From Aquabacter sp. L1I39 (GTDB lineage Bacteria; Pseudomonadota; Alphaproteobacteria; Rhizobiales; Xanthobacteraceae): DNA of 64,000 nt. Both the position numbers and the translations under genes were made by a program. This document shows, piece after piece, positions 44,472 through 55,115 of this stretch (position 1 is its first letter; the number at the start of each line of letters is the position of its first letter). Location of the stretch: assembly GCF_017742835.1 (NCBI RefSeq), contig NZ_CP072392.1:3557695-3621694 (forward strand), in the 5' to 3' direction. The notes beneath the pieces were generated by a model. It was not told the DNA's origin, did not search any database, and was given only the letters and a program-made list of their open reading frames with translations.

Positions 44472-45971
44472 GTGGAACTCTTTCAAAACCTCGAGCTCGG
44501 CTTCTCGGTCGCGCTCTCGTTCCAGAACCTGCTTTACTGCTTCATCGGCGTTCTGCTGGGCACGCTGATCGGCGTGCTGCCGGGCCTTGGCCCGCTGGCC
44601 ACCATCGCCATGCTGCTGCCCATCACCTTCGGCCTGCCGCCGGTCTCGGCGCTGATCATGCTCGCCGGCATCTATTATGGCGCGCAATATGGCGGATCGA
44701 CCACCGCCATCCTGATCAACCTGCCCGGTGAATCCTCATCGGTGGTGACAGCGCTGGACGGCTACCAGATGGCCCGCCAGGGCCGTGCCGGAGCGGCGCT
44801 TGCCACCGCGGCTCTGGGCTCCTTCTTCGCGGGCTCGGTGGCCACCTTGCTCCTGGCCCTGTTCGCCCCGCCGCTGGCGGATCTCGCCTTGAAGTTCGGT
44901 CCGCCCGAATACTTCTCCCTGATGGTGCTCGGCCTCGTCGCCTCGGTGACGCTCGCCTCCGGCTCCATCGTCAAGGCCTTGGCCATGATCGTGCTGGGCC
45001 TGCTGCTCGGCCTCTCCGGCCAGGACATCTATACCGGCACGCCGCGCTTCACCTTCGATGTTCCCGATCTCGCTGACGGCTTCGACTTCGTGGCGCTGGC
45101 CATGGGCATGTTCGGCATCGGCGAAATCATCCGCAACCTTGAGGATGAGCATCAGCGCAGCCTGGTCGCCGCCAAGGTCAAAGGCCTGATGCTGACCTGG
45201 AGCGAGTTCAAGCAGATCATCCCTCCGGTCCTGCGCGGCACAGCGCTTGGCTCCGTGCTCGGCATCCTGCCGGGCGGTGGCGCCATGCTGTCCTCCTTCG
45301 CCTCCTATTCCATCGAGAAGAAGCTGTCCAAGAACTCGCGCATGTTCGGCAAGGGCGCGATCGAGGGCGTGGCGGGGCCGGAATCGGCCAACAATGCCGG
45401 CGCGCAGACCTCGTTCATCCCCATGCTGACGCTGGGCATTCCCTCCAACCCGGTGATGGCGCTCATGATCGGCGCCCTCATCATCCAGGGAATCACGCCC
45501 GGCCCGAACGTGGTGACCGACAAGCCTGACCTCTTCTGGGGCGTTATCGCGTCCATGTGGATCGGCAATTTCATGCTGATCCTGCTGAACCTGCCCCTGA
45601 TCGGGATCTGGGTGCGCCTGCTGACGGTGCCCTACCACATCCTGTTCCCGGCGATCATGGCCTTCTGCTGCATCGGCGTGTACTCGGTGAACAACAACAC
45701 GTTCGACGTGTACACCATGGCCATGTTCGGCGTGCTCGGCTACGTGCTGGTCAAGCTGGAATGCGAGCCGGCGCCGCTGCTGCTCGGCTTCGTCATCGGG
45801 CCGATGCTGGAGGAATATCTGCGCCGCGCCATGCTGATCTCCCGTGGCGATCCCATGGTCTTCCTCACCCGGCCCATCTCGGCGGTGCTCCTGATCGCCG
45901 CGGTGGCGGCCCTCGTGGTGGTGCTGCTGCCCTCGGTCAGCAAGACCCGCGAGGAAGCCTTCAAGGAGTGA
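44472..45971 (+). CDS. Tripartite tricarboxylate transporter large membrane subunit TctA
   Basis: 499 residues, about 12 helices. GVLLGTLIGVLPGLGPLATIAMLLP, YYGAQYGGSTTAILINLPGESSSVVTALDGYQMARQG and AGPESANNAGAQTSFIPMLTLGIPSNPVMALM are TctA signatures. It starts at GTG 44472, with GGAGGG about 6 nt upstream right after the tctB stop. It uses the membrane ion gradient to import the solute delivered by TctC. A strong terminator follows, so tctC-tctB-tctA is a closed unit. Confidence 0.95.
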   Translation: MELFQNLELGFSVALSFQNLLYCFIGVLLGTLIGVLPGLGPLATIAMLLPITFGLPPVSALIMLAGIYYGAQYGGSTTAILINLPGESSSVVTALDGYQMARQGRAGAALATAALGSFFAGSVATLLLALFAPPLADLALKFGPPEYFSLMVLGLVASVTLASGSIVKALAMIVLGLLLGLSGQDIYTGTPRFTFDVPDLADGFDFVALAMGMFGIGEIIRNLEDEHQRSLVAAKVKGLMLTWSEFKQIIPPVLRGTALGSVLGILPGGGAMLSSFASYSIEKKLSKNSRMFGKGAIEGVAGPESANNAGAQTSFIPMLTLGIPSNPVMALMIGALIIQGITPGPNVVTDKPDLFWGVIASMWIGNFMLILLNLPLIGIWVRLLTVPYHILFPAIMAFCCIGVYSVNNNTFDVYTMAMFGVLGYVLVKLECEPAPLLLGFVIGPMLEEYLRRAMLISRGDPMVFLTRPISAVLLIAAVAALVVVLLPSVSKTREEAFKE

Positions 45972-46045
45972 GTCTCCTTTTGGACGGCTCGCCTGTCCCG
46001 CGCGTCCTTCTCGCGGGGCAGGGGCTTCAAGTTTTCCACAGCGCC

Positions 46046-46077
46046 ATGCGGCCCCCCACAAGGGGCCGCATTTTTTT
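46046..46077 (+). terminator. Rho-independent terminator after tctA
   Basis: The 10-bp stem ATGCGGCCCC (46046-46055) / GGGGCCGCAT (46062-46071) has a 6-nt loop and seven T (46071-46077). Confidence 0.95.
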
Positions 46078-46149
46078 ATGGCGGAGCGCTGGACACCATG
46101 GGGGGTGTTTGCTACACGACGGCTCCCGACGCGGTCACGGCCAGTCGGC

Positions 46150-46225
<76 letters not shown>

Positions 46226-46736
46226 AAAATCCCCAAAGATTTCGGTGGTTTAAGACGGTGAAGACGAGTGCCTCCGGGCACGCCGTAGCCGTTTATCTCT
46301 TCTTCCCAGACCGGGCATAATCGCCGCCATCCCTCACTGGGAGATGTCAGGCTGTGCGGAGACATGCGCGCGCGCCGGCAACGGGGGATGTTTCCCCCGG
46401 CTGCGCGGGCGGTCGTGTGGACACGCACCGACGTCCCGGATCCCCGCGCCATCGAAGCCCCGCCGATCCCCATAGGTCTTTGGCGAAAGCCCATAAGCCG
46501 CGCGCCTGGAGAGCGTGCGAGGCGAGCGTTAGCTTGGGCATGGGTTGGGGCGCCGGTTGAACCGGCATGCCTGTGTCCTTCGTGTGCGTGGCCATCCTGT
46601 GTGGGCAGGGCGGACGCCTGCGGCTAAGCTTCGCGTTACCCCCAAGCGCATTTCAGCGTAGGGTTGTGGCCGAGCCATCCGCACGAAGGTGGGCCGGGCC
46701 GATGCGCATCCCCCACGGATCACGAGGGACAGCATT
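46226..46736. other. Intergenic region without a supported gene
   Basis: 511 bases between tRNA-Lys and the Ntn-hydrolase gene. Several short frames exist on both strands, but none has a ribosome site together with a recognisable protein. A palindrome GCCGGTTGAACCGGC lies near 46550. Nothing else was recognised. Confidence 0.4.
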
Positions 46737-47789
46737 ATGCGCAAGAGGACTTACATGACCGGCCTCGGCCTCGCCGCAGCCGTCTCGGCCATTCTGGCCG
46801 GCGGGCCCATCGCCTCCGCTTGCAGCCTCATCCTCTGGAACACCAATGACAAGGCCGTGGTGGCCGCACGCACCATGGATCTTTATATCGATGACCAGCC
46901 GCGCCTCGTCTTTCTGCCCCGCGGCATCGCTCGGCGGGGTGTGTCCGAGCGCAATGCGGTCGAGTGGACGTCCAAATATGCCAGCACGGTCATGACCGCG
47001 CTCGATGCCGCCACCAGCGACGGCATGAACGAGGCAGGAGTCAGCGTCCATCTCCTTTATCTGCACGGCAGTGAGCACGAGCCGGACGATGCACGCCCGG
47101 GCCTTTCGAATGCGCTCTGGGGTCAGTATGTGCTCGACAACTTCGCCACCGTCTCGGATGCGCTGGCGGCGCTCGAGAAGTTGCGGATCGTCTCGGTGAA
47201 GGTGCATGGGCGCGAATGGCCGCTGCACCTGTCCATCGAGGATGCCACCGGCGACAGCGCCGTCATCGAGTTCGTGGGCGGAAAGGTGGTGGTCCATCAC
47301 GGCAAGGACGTCACCGTGATGACCAATGAGCCGCCGCTGGACGAGCAGATGGCCAACCTGAAGCGCTACAAGCTGTTCGGCGGCGAGCTGTCCATGCCCG
47401 GCGACATCGATCCCATGAGCCGCTTCGTGCGCGCCTCGTCCTATCTGAAGACGCTGCCGCCGCCCGCCGACACGACCGAGGCCATCGGCCATCTGGCCGG
47501 GGTGGTCCGCAATGTGGCCGTGCCGTTCGGGGCGCACGATACGTCTGGAGGCGAGTCCATGGATACCTGGCCGACCCGCTGGGCTTCCGTCTCCGACCAC
47601 ACCCACAAAGTCTATTATGTGATGCCGGTGAACAGCCCCAACGTGCTCTGGGTCGACTTTTCCAAGCTGAAGCTGGACGGGAAGGACATTCTCGCCGTCA
47701 CGCCCACCGAGCCGGGGCTGAGCGGGGATGTCTCGGCCAGCCTGAAGCCGTTTGGCACCACCGCAAAGGCGTTTCCGCCGAACCACTGA
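46737..47789 (+). CDS. Secreted C59 family Ntn-hydrolase (penicillin V acylase / bile salt hydrolase type)
   Basis: 350 residues. The signal peptide ends ASA just before Cys29, so cleavage would leave an N-terminal Cys nucleophile (CSLILWNTND). Counting from that Cys, Arg17 and Asp20 (AARTMDL) are the conserved partners, and the later TNEPPLDEQM contains the conserved Asn. This set matches the choloylglycine hydrolase family. Gram-negative members often cleave penicillin V or acyl-homoserine lactones. The bile-salt role is unlikely in this kind of organism. GAGGG precedes the ATG at 46737. 46755 is an alternative that would shorten the signal peptide. Confidence 0.9.
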   Translation: MRKRTYMTGLGLAAAVSAILAGGPIASACSLILWNTNDKAVVAARTMDLYIDDQPRLVFLPRGIARRGVSERNAVEWTSKYASTVMTALDAATSDGMNEAGVSVHLLYLHGSEHEPDDARPGLSNALWGQYVLDNFATVSDALAALEKLRIVSVKVHGREWPLHLSIEDATGDSAVIEFVGGKVVVHHGKDVTVMTNEPPLDEQMANLKRYKLFGGELSMPGDIDPMSRFVRASSYLKTLPPPADTTEAIGHLAGVVRNVAVPFGAHDTSGGESMDTWPTRWASVSDHTHKVYYVMPVNSPNVLWVDFSKLKLDGKDILAVTPTEPGLSGDVSASLKPFGTTAKAFPPNH

Positions 47790-48024
47790 GGCGTACGGAA
47801 CCGGCCGGTCCGTAACCCCTGCGCTTCCATGGGTCATGGCTCCACGGAAGCGCTCAATCTCATTGCTCTGACGCATTTCCGTCCTGCTCGGAAATGCTCT
47901 GGCCGGTCCGCAGTGGGGCGGCGCGCAGCGGGGGCGGTGCGCGGTGCGGGATGCGGCGTCGCCTTCGGTCGGGCGCTCGGCCGGTGGCGGCGCCGTGTCC
48001 GGCCCGGGATGAGAAGGGGGAGGC

Positions 48025-50577
48025 ATGGCACGGGTGCGGATGCGCTGGGTCATTGGCGGCGTCGTGGGGCTCTGCCTCGCTGCCGTCCTGCTGTTCCTCG
48101 GTCTTGTGGCCGCCGCCCTCCTGCCGCAGGCCGATGGGCTGCGCCGCGCCGTGACCGAGCGGGCTTTGACCAGGCTTTGGGGCGAGCCGGTGACCGTCAG
48201 CGGGGCGGTCACCCTGGAGATTTGGCCACGCCCCGTCCTCTCCGTCTCGGGCGTCGAATCCCGGGGGTCCGATGGCGCCGCCGCCCGCGTGGCCCAGGTG
48301 GTGGTGGGCTTGCCCGACTATGGCGACCTGTTCGCCGGCCGGCTCTTCTATCGTCTGGCGGTGGATGAGGCGCGGCTCGATGTGCCCATGGATGGCGGGG
48401 AGGATGCCACCTCCGGCTCGCTTCTGGAATCGCCCATCCATGTGCTCTCCTTGCTGCCGCATCTTGAGATCCGCCACACGCTCATTCGCCTGTTCGATGC
48501 CAAGGGCTGGACGTTCGAACTGAAGGTCGAGGACCTCAGCAGCCGCCTTGAGGGCACGCGCACGGCGCTGGTCGCCGATGCCGCCCTGAACGGGACGCCG
48601 GTCCGCTTGGCCTTTTCCTTTGACTTGGAGGCCCAGCCCGATGAGGGCTTGCGGCCCTATGGCGCCCAGATCCTTTTTTCCGTTCCCGGAGCAGGCGACC
48701 CCTTTTCCTGCCGGCTCGATGTGCGCGCGCCCACCGCCCGGTTCGACCATGGCCTTGCCATGGAATTGGCCGCCGATGCGGGCAGCCTGGCGCAGGTGCT
48801 GGTGCTTGCGGGCCTTGCCCCGTCAGTGGAGGGCACCGGCACGCTGCGCGCCCGCCTGGATGCGGAACCGGACAGGCTGGCGGTCCGCGACCTGCGGCTC
48901 ACCTTGAAGCTGGCTGATGGCGAGCAGGTGCAGGTGCAGGGCGCCGTGGGCGACCTGCCGACCCTTCAAGGCGTGGATGTGAAGGCGGTGGCCACGCTCG
49001 ACGCCTCGGCTGCGTCCGCCGTGTCCTTGCGCGACATCGCGGTCACCCGGCTGTCCGGCGCCTTCCGCAGCGGGCCCGACGGCCTGATGCTGGAAGACAC
49101 GCTCATCGAGACCAATGCCTTCGACCAGAGTTTCCGGGAAATCGGCCCCCTCTTTGTGCATGCGGTGGAGCGGGACAGTGCCGGGCGGGTGGCCTTCAAG
49201 GGCATTTCCATCCAGGCCGGACCGCTGGCGCATCCGGTGATCCGGCTCACGGGCGATGTGCGCGACGTGCTGCGCTTCGAGGGCGTGAACCTTGCCGGAT
49301 CCGTGGACCTGCCGGTGGCGAGCCTGCTGGCCTTGCCGCCAGCGGATGGGGCGCGGCTCGGCCGGCTGGTGGGGCGCATGGCGCTATCGGAAGCGGGATC
49401 TGGCCTCAGTCTCGATGCCTTCTCGGCCCGAATCGAGGGCAGCGACCTCCTGCGGGCAAGTGTCGATCTTTCGTTGCATGACCTCGCCGCGTCCGATTCC
49501 GCCCTGGGGGGGCGCATGGAGACCCGGCTCGACATTCCCAATTACGCCGCCTTCGCGGCCGTCTTCGGCGTTCAGGTGGCGTTTCAGGGACCCCTGCGAT
49601 TCGAGGGGAGCGTCAGCGGCACCGAGGACGTCCTGGCGCTGGAGGGGCGCACCGACATCGGCCGCACGCAGATTGTGGGTGCCTTCACCAGCCGCGCCAA
49701 GCCCGACGGCCGTCTTCTTGTGGCCGGCACCGTCACCGCACCGCAGCTCTTCGTGGACGAACTGGCGAGCCTCGCCCGCGCCCAGCCGCAGGGCGCCCGC
49801 CGGCCGGTGGCGCTGGCCGGGGCCAAGCCGCCGGACGGGGGAAGCCAGATTGACCTCATGGCCACCACCGATGCGGACATCACCCTTTCGGCCGATCGCC
49901 TGGAAGGGAGCGGGGCTGGCGCCAAGGGCCTCCAGGCGCGCATGGTGCTCAATGCGGGGGCGCTGCGGGTGGACCCCTTGCGCATCAATTTTGTGGGGGG
50001 CGCCGTTTCGGCCGTGCTGGCGAGCGAGGGCGCCCATGTCCTGCGCCTGAAGGGCGCGGGTGAGGGCTTTCCGATGGCCGCGCTGATGGGGCCGGACGCC
50101 GCCATCAAGATCAGCGGCACGCTGCGCCTCGCCTTCGACCTGACCGCGCGCACGGATGGCGACGACCCGCTGGCGACGCTGGGTGGCACCTTGACCGCGC
50201 GGGTGGGGCGCGGGCGCATCGGCACTGGCCTGCTGGACCTTGCCGGCATGGGAATTGTGGGCGGGTTGTTCACCTCGTCCGTCTATCGCGGCGACAGCGA
50301 GCTGCGCTGCGCCAAGGTCCCGCTGGTGTTCGAGAAGGGCGTGGCGCGCACCAATCCCATGCTGGTGGTCATCACCGAGAACATCCAGGCGCTGGGCCGT
50401 GGCACCATCGACCTGCCGCGCAACCGCATCGACCTGCTTGTGGTGCCGCGTCCGTTGAATTCCCTGTTCGGCGAAACCGGCCACAGCTTCACGGTGAAGG
50501 GCGCACTGGCCGCCCCCTCCATCGCGCTCGCCTCGGGCGGTGCCGACCTGAAGGGGCGCGTGGGATGCGACAACTGA
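48025..50577 (+). CDS. AsmA family protein
   Basis: 850 residues. A single N-terminal membrane helix (WVIGGVVGLCLAAVLLFLGLVAAALL) precedes a long periplasmic region beginning with the AsmA-type phrase LTRLWGEPVTVSGAVTLEIWPRPVLSVSGV. The C-terminal AsmA_2 part (ALMGPDAAIKISGTLRLAFDLTARTDGDDPLATLGGTL and the terminal SLFGETGHSFTVKGALAAPSI) is well preserved. AsmA proteins are thought to help lipid transport between membranes or outer-membrane assembly. The start at 48025 has GGGGGAGG upstream. The neighbours are unrelated, and the exact role is unknown. Confidence 0.88.
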   Translation: MARVRMRWVIGGVVGLCLAAVLLFLGLVAAALLPQADGLRRAVTERALTRLWGEPVTVSGAVTLEIWPRPVLSVSGVESRGSDGAAARVAQVVVGLPDYGDLFAGRLFYRLAVDEARLDVPMDGGEDATSGSLLESPIHVLSLLPHLEIRHTLIRLFDAKGWTFELKVEDLSSRLEGTRTALVADAALNGTPVRLAFSFDLEAQPDEGLRPYGAQILFSVPGAGDPFSCRLDVRAPTARFDHGLAMELAADAGSLAQVLVLAGLAPSVEGTGTLRARLDAEPDRLAVRDLRLTLKLADGEQVQVQGAVGDLPTLQGVDVKAVATLDASAASAVSLRDIAVTRLSGAFRSGPDGLMLEDTLIETNAFDQSFREIGPLFVHAVERDSAGRVAFKGISIQAGPLAHPVIRLTGDVRDVLRFEGVNLAGSVDLPVASLLALPPADGARLGRLVGRMALSEAGSGLSLDAFSARIEGSDLLRASVDLSLHDLAASDSALGGRMETRLDIPNYAAFAAVFGVQVAFQGPLRFEGSVSGTEDVLALEGRTDIGRTQIVGAFTSRAKPDGRLLVAGTVTAPQLFVDELASLARAQPQGARRPVALAGAKPPDGGSQIDLMATTDADITLSADRLEGSGAGAKGLQARMVLNAGALRVDPLRINFVGGAVSAVLASEGAHVLRLKGAGEGFPMAALMGPDAAIKISGTLRLAFDLTARTDGDDPLATLGGTLTARVGRGRIGTGLLDLAGMGIVGGLFTSSVYRGDSELRCAKVPLVFEKGVARTNPMLVVITENIQALGRGTIDLPRNRIDLLVVPRPLNSLFGETGHSFTVKGALAAPSIALASGGADLKGRVGCDN

Positions 50578-50800
50578 GCCGGCCCCTGTTGAAGGTCAGC
50601 TTTCGCCCGGTGCGCCGAACATTTCCGGGCGCGTCATCTCCCCGTGTCATGTATCCGACATATGGGGCCATAGTGGAAGTGGGGGGCTTGCCCCAGCGCG
50701 CCACCTGGATTCACGCCCGTTCTCTTGCTTTGGCGCGGTCCTTATGCTCCCCTCCCATCGCAAAGCCGACGCTCCAATCTTGCGCTATCCGGATAAAGTC

Positions 50801-51955
50801 ATGCCCCGTCTGATCCGCCTCGCCTGTGGCTACGGCCTTCCGCTCGCCCTCGCCCTGCTGGTGGCGGGGTGCAAGGACACCAAGGAGGGCGCAGGCGCCC
50901 CCGCCCAGGACGTGGCGCCCGTGGTGATGGTGGTGCCCGCGCAGATGCGCCCGGTGAGCGAGGGGTCGGAATTTGTCGGCCGGGTGGAGGCCATGGAGCG
51001 GGTGGATATAAGGGCCCGCATCACCGGCTTCCTCACCGAAAAGGTGTTCACCGAGGGGCAGAAGGTGGCCGCCGGCGATGTGCTCTTCCGCATCGAGCCG
51101 GAACCGTTCGAGGCCCAGGTGGCGGCGCGCCAGGCTCAGCTGGAGGGCGCCCAGGCGACCCTCAACAATGCCGATCTCCAGGTGGCGCGTGGACAGGAGC
51201 TGTTCCGCACCAACAACCTGCCCCGCGCCACCCTCGACCAGCGCATCGCCGACCAGCAGCTCGCCGCCGCGCAGGTCTCCGCCGCCAAGGCCGCGCTCGA
51301 TCAGGCCAATATCCAGCTGGGCTATACCCGCATCACCACCCCCATTGCCGGGCGGGTGGGCCGCTCGGCGGTCAATGTGGGCAATGTGGTGAGCCCGGAC
51401 AGCGGCATCCTCACCACGGTGGTGAAGGACGACGTGGTGAAGGTGCTCTTCCCCGTGTCCCAGCGCCTGCTGATCGACATGAAGCGCGACGCCGCCAAGA
51501 ATGGCGCCCGCCCCCTCCAGATCCGGCTGCGCCTGCCGGACGGCTCGCTTTATGACCAGCCGGGCCGCCTCTCCTTCATCAATGTGACGGCGGACGCATC
51601 CACCGATTCCACCCTGGTCCAGGCCGAGGTGCCCAATCCCGATGGCCTGCTCACCGCCGGCCAGGTGGTGGGCGTGCGCGTGGAGGAGGAGAAGGGCAAG
51701 GATGTGCTGGTGATCCCCCAGTCCGCCCTGCAGCTCGACCAGGCCGGCACCTTCGTGCTGGTGGTGGGTGCCGACAACAAGGTGGCCCAGACCTTCGTGA
51801 AGGTGGGCTCCACGCGCGGCGGGCAGGCGGTGATCACCGAGGGCCTCGCCCCCGGCGCCCTTGTCATCACCGAGGGCGCGCAGCGGGTGCGGCCGGGGCT
51901 GCCGGTCACGCCCAAGCCGGCGCCGACCCCCCTCGACGGTCCGGTCAAGGGCTGA
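50801..51955 (+). CDS. RND efflux periplasmic adaptor lipoprotein (second pair)
   Basis: 384 residues. The lipobox is LLVAGC (acylated Cys about residue 24). It continues with [26 protein letters not shown] (lipoyl half), the alpha hairpin ([27 protein letters not shown]), and [21 protein letters not shown] (second lipoyl half), then barrel and membrane-proximal domains. It ends only 4 nt before the pump gene. An upstream start at 50744 is possible, but it puts 19 residues before the signal. It is distinct from the adaptor at 5313. Confidence 0.92.
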   Translation: MPRLIRLACGYGLPLALALLVAGCKDTKEGAGAPAQDVAPVVMVVPAQMRPVSEGSEFVGRVEAMERVDIRARITGFLTEKVFTEGQKVAAGDVLFRIEPEPFEAQVAARQAQLEGAQATLNNADLQVARGQELFRTNNLPRATLDQRIADQQLAAAQVSAAKAALDQANIQLGYTRITTPIAGRVGRSAVNVGNVVSPDSGILTTVVKDDVVKVLFPVSQRLLIDMKRDAAKNGARPLQIRLRLPDGSLYDQPGRLSFINVTADASTDSTLVQAEVPNPDGLLTAGQVVGVRVEEEKGKDVLVIPQSALQLDQAGTFVLVVGADNKVAQTFVKVGSTRGGQAVITEGLAPGALVITEGAQRVRPGLPVTPKPAPTPLDGPVKG

Positions 51956-51959
51956 CGCC

Positions 51960-54900
51960 ATGATCTCCAAGATCTTCGTCGACCGCCCCCGCCTGGCGAT
52001 GGTCATCGCCATCGTCATGGTCATTGCGGGCCTTGTCTCGCTCACGCGCATTCCGGTGGCGCAGTTTCCTGACATTGTGCCGCCGCAGGTGCAGGTCACC
52101 GCGCGCTTCCCCGGCGCTTCCGCCGAGGTGGTGGAAGCCACCGTCGCCCAGCCCATTGAGGGCCAGGTGAACGGCGTGGACAACATGATCTACATGAAGT
52201 CCACCAGCGGCGACGACGGGTCCTACACGCTCAACGTCTCGTTCAAGGTCGGCACCGATCCCGACCAGAACGCCACCAATGTGAACAATCGCGTCCAGCT
52301 CGCCATCGCCATGCTGCCGGAAGAGGTCCAGCGACAGGGCCTGAGCGTGCGCAAGCAATCCTCGGCGCTGCTCCAGGTGGTGGGGCTGTGGTCCGACAAG
52401 GCGGAGCATGACACGCTCTTTTTGTCCAACTACGCCACCATCAACATTCTCGACATCCTCCGGCGCATTCCCGGTGTCGGACAGGCCAATCTGTTCGGGC
52501 CGCAGGACTATGCCATGCGCATCTGGTTCCGCACCGACCGGCTGGCGGCGCTCGACCTGACGCCCCAGGACGTGGTGGCGGCCATCCAGAGCCAGAACCG
52601 CATCGCCCCGCTCGGGCGCATCGGCGCCCAGCCGGCCAGCACCGACACCTCCTACCAGTTGAACATCCGCACCACCGGCCGCCTCTCCACGCCCGAGGAG
52701 TTTTCCAACATCGCCGTGCGCGCGAATCCCGACGGCTCGGTGCTGCGGGTGGGCGATGTGGCGCGGATCGAGCTTGGCGCCTTCAACGAGGATGTGGAGA
52801 CGCGCCTCAATGGCCGCTCGGCGCAGCTCATCGCGCTCTACCTCTCCCCCGGCGCCAATGCGCTGGGCGTGGCGGAGGAGGTGAACCACGCCATGGCGGA
52901 CCTTGCCCGGCGTTTTCCGGCGGGCATGAAGCAGGCCATCACCTATGACACCACCAGCTTCGTGGAGGCCACCATCGAGGTGGTGGAACACACGCTGGTG
53001 GAAGCCTTTGTGCTGGTCATCATCGTGGTGTTCATCTTCCTCGGCTCGCTGCGCGCCACTTTGATCCCGCTGCTGGCGGTGCCGGTAAGCCTGGTGGCCA
53101 CCTTCGCGGTCATGCTGGCCATGGGCTATTCGGCCAATACCGTGTCACTGCTGGCCATGGTGCTGGCCATCGGCATCGTGGTGGACGACGCCATCGTGGT
53201 GGTGGAGGCGGTGGAGGCCCAGATGGAGGCCGACCACCATCTCACGCCCGCGCAGGCCACCAAGAAGGCGATGGAGGGCATCACTGCGCCCATCATCGCC
53301 ATCACGCTCGTGCTCCTGTCTGTGTTCGTGCCGCTGGCCTTCATTCCCGGCATTTCCGGCGAGCTGTTCCGGCAGTTCGCGGTGGTCATCAGCGTGTCCA
53401 TGCTGTTCTCGGCGCTGAACGCGCTGACGCTCTCGCCGGCTCTGTGCGCGCTGCTGCTGAAGCCGCACCAGGGCGAGCGCAAGGGCGTGATGGCCTGGGT
53501 CAGCCGCCGCATCGACGGCGTGCGCGACGGCTATGCGGCCGTCGTCGCCCGGCTCGTGCGGGTGGCGGTGCTCTCGCTGGTGCTGATCGGGGCGGCGGGC
53601 GCGGGCATCTATGTGCTGGGCGGCAGCACCCCCTCCGGCTTCCTGCCCCAGGAAGACCAAGGCGCCTTCTTCATTGAGGCCAAGCTCCCCGATGCCGCAT
53701 CCCTCAACCGCACCCGCGAGATCGTGGCGCGGGTGGAAGACGTGGTCTCCAAGCTGCCGGGCGTGCAGGACGTGTCGGTGGTTTCAGGCTATTCCATGCT
53801 GTCGGGGCTCGCGGAATCCAACAGCGCCTTCTTCATCGTGACGCTGAAGCCCTTCAAGGACCGCACGCTCGGCGTCAACGACCTCATCGCCCGCGTGGCG
53901 CGGGAGACGGCGGAGGTGCCGGCCCTCGTCATTCCCTTCAACCTGCCGCCCATTATCGGCCTCGGCACCGGCGGCGGGTTCGAGTACCAGCTGCAGAATC
54001 TGGAGGGCCGTCCCGCGGCCGAGATGGGCGAGGTGATGCGGGCCCTCGTCTTCGCCGCCAACCAGAACCCCGCCTTGAGCGAGGTCTATTCCACCTTCCG
54101 CGCGCAGACGCCCTCGGTGTTCCTGAACATCGACCGCGACAAGGCGGAAGTGCTGGGCCTGTCGGTCAGCGACATCTTCGCCGGCCTCCAGGCTGCGCTC
54201 GGCAGCGCCTATGTGAACGACTTCAACATGTTCGGCCGCACCTGGAAGGTGGCCCTCCAGGCCGATGCCCTCGATCGCGCCAGCATCGACGACATCTACC
54301 GCGTCCAGCTGCGCAATCGCGATGGCAAGATGGTGCCCGTGCAGGCGGTGGCCGAGGCGGAGATCGCGTTCGCGCCCTCGGCCGTCATCCGCTTCAACAA
54401 TGTGCGCAGTCTCACCGTGAACGGCGCGCCGGCGCCGGGCTTCAGCTCGTCCCAGGCGCTGGCCGCCATGGAGGCGGTGAGCGACAAGACCTTGCCCAAT
54501 GGCTACAGCTATGCCTGGACCGGCACCGCCTATCAGGAAAAGGCGGCCAGCGGCCAGATGGGCGCCATCCTCGCTTTGGCGGTGCTGTTCGCCTTCCTGT
54601 TCCTGGTGGGGCTCTATGAGAGCTGGGTCATCCCCGTTCCGGTGATGCTGTCGGTTGCGGTGGCGCTGGTGGGCGGCATCGCGGCGGTGGGGCCGGCGGG
54701 CCTGTCCATCGACCTTTATGCCCAGATCGGCATCGTCGTGCTGATCGCGCTGGCGGCCAAGAACGGCATCCTCATCGTCGAATTCGCCAAGGCCCGGCGG
54801 GAGGAGGGGGTGCCGATCCAGGAGGCGGCCGTCCAGGCAGCGCGCCTGCGGTTCCGCGCGGTGATGATGACGTCCTTCGCTTTCATCCTCGGCCTGCTGC

Positions 54901-55076
54901 CGCTGGTGATCGCCGTCGGCGCCTCGGAGATCAGCCGGCGCTCGGTCTCGACGCCGGTCTTCTTCGGGATGATCGCGGCCTCCACCGTGGGCATCCTGGT
55001 GATCCCCATGCTCTATGTGGTGTTCCAGTCCGCCCGCGAATGGGTGAAGACCAAAGGCGGCAAGCCGGCGGCCTGA
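51960..55076 (+). CDS. RND multidrug efflux permease (second pair)
   Basis: 1038 residues. It begins [20 protein letters not shown], with the proton-relay Asp pair ([17 protein letters not shown]) and [23 protein letters not shown] in the second half. It has the usual 12-helix, two-loop layout, with porter-domain phrases such as [14 protein letters not shown]. It is expected to pump toxic compounds with its adaptor and an outer-membrane channel encoded elsewhere. The start at 51960 is the ATG following the adaptor stop. A bidirectional hairpin lies at its end, facing the convergent AraC gene. Confidence 0.95.
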   Translation: MISKIFVDRPRLAMVIAIVMVIAGLVSLTRIPVAQFPDIVPPQVQVTARFPGASAEVVEATVAQPIEGQVNGVDNMIYMKSTSGDDGSYTLNVSFKVGTDPDQNATNVNNRVQLAIAMLPEEVQRQGLSVRKQSSALLQVVGLWSDKAEHDTLFLSNYATINILDILRRIPGVGQANLFGPQDYAMRIWFRTDRLAALDLTPQDVVAAIQSQNRIAPLGRIGAQPASTDTSYQLNIRTTGRLSTPEEFSNIAVRANPDGSVLRVGDVARIELGAFNEDVETRLNGRSAQLIALYLSPGANALGVAEEVNHAMADLARRFPAGMKQAITYDTTSFVEATIEVVEHTLVEAFVLVIIVVFIFLGSLRATLIPLLAVPVSLVATFAVMLAMGYSANTVSLLAMVLAIGIVVDDAIVVVEAVEAQMEADHHLTPAQATKKAMEGITAPIIAITLVLLSVFVPLAFIPGISGELFRQFAVVISVSMLFSALNALTLSPALCALLLKPHQGERKGVMAWVSRRIDGVRDGYAAVVARLVRVAVLSLVLIGAAGAGIYVLGGSTPSGFLPQEDQGAFFIEAKLPDAASLNRTREIVARVEDVVSKLPGVQDVSVVSGYSMLSGLAESNSAFFIVTLKPFKDRTLGVNDLIARVARETAEVPALVIPFNLPPIIGLGTGGGFEYQLQNLEGRPAAEMGEVMRALVFAANQNPALSEVYSTFRAQTPSVFLNIDRDKAEVLGLSVSDIFAGLQAALGSAYVNDFNMFGRTWKVALQADALDRASIDDIYRVQLRNRDGKMVPVQAVAEAEIAFAPSAVIRFNNVRSLTVNGAPAPGFSSSQALAAMEAVSDKTLPNGYSYAWTGTAYQEKAASGQMGAILALAVLFAFLFLVGLYESWVIPVPVMLSVAVALVGGIAAVGPAGLSIDLYAQIGIVVLIALAAKNGILIVEFAKARREEGVPIQEAAVQAARLRFRAVMMTSFAFILGLLPLVIAVGASEISRRSVSTPVFFGMIAASTVGILVIPMLYVVFQSAREWVKTKGGKPAA

Positions 55077-55096
55077 GGGGCGCCCCGGGCGCCCCT
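55076..55096. terminator. GC-rich hairpin between convergent RND and AraC genes
   Basis: The stem AGGGGCGCC (55076-55084) / GGCGCCCCT (55088-55096) is perfect, starts at the RND stop codon and has a 3-nt loop. It has no T-run on the plus side. Confidence 0.55.
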
Positions 55097-55115
55097 GCCA
55101 GAGCTTGGCGCGCCC

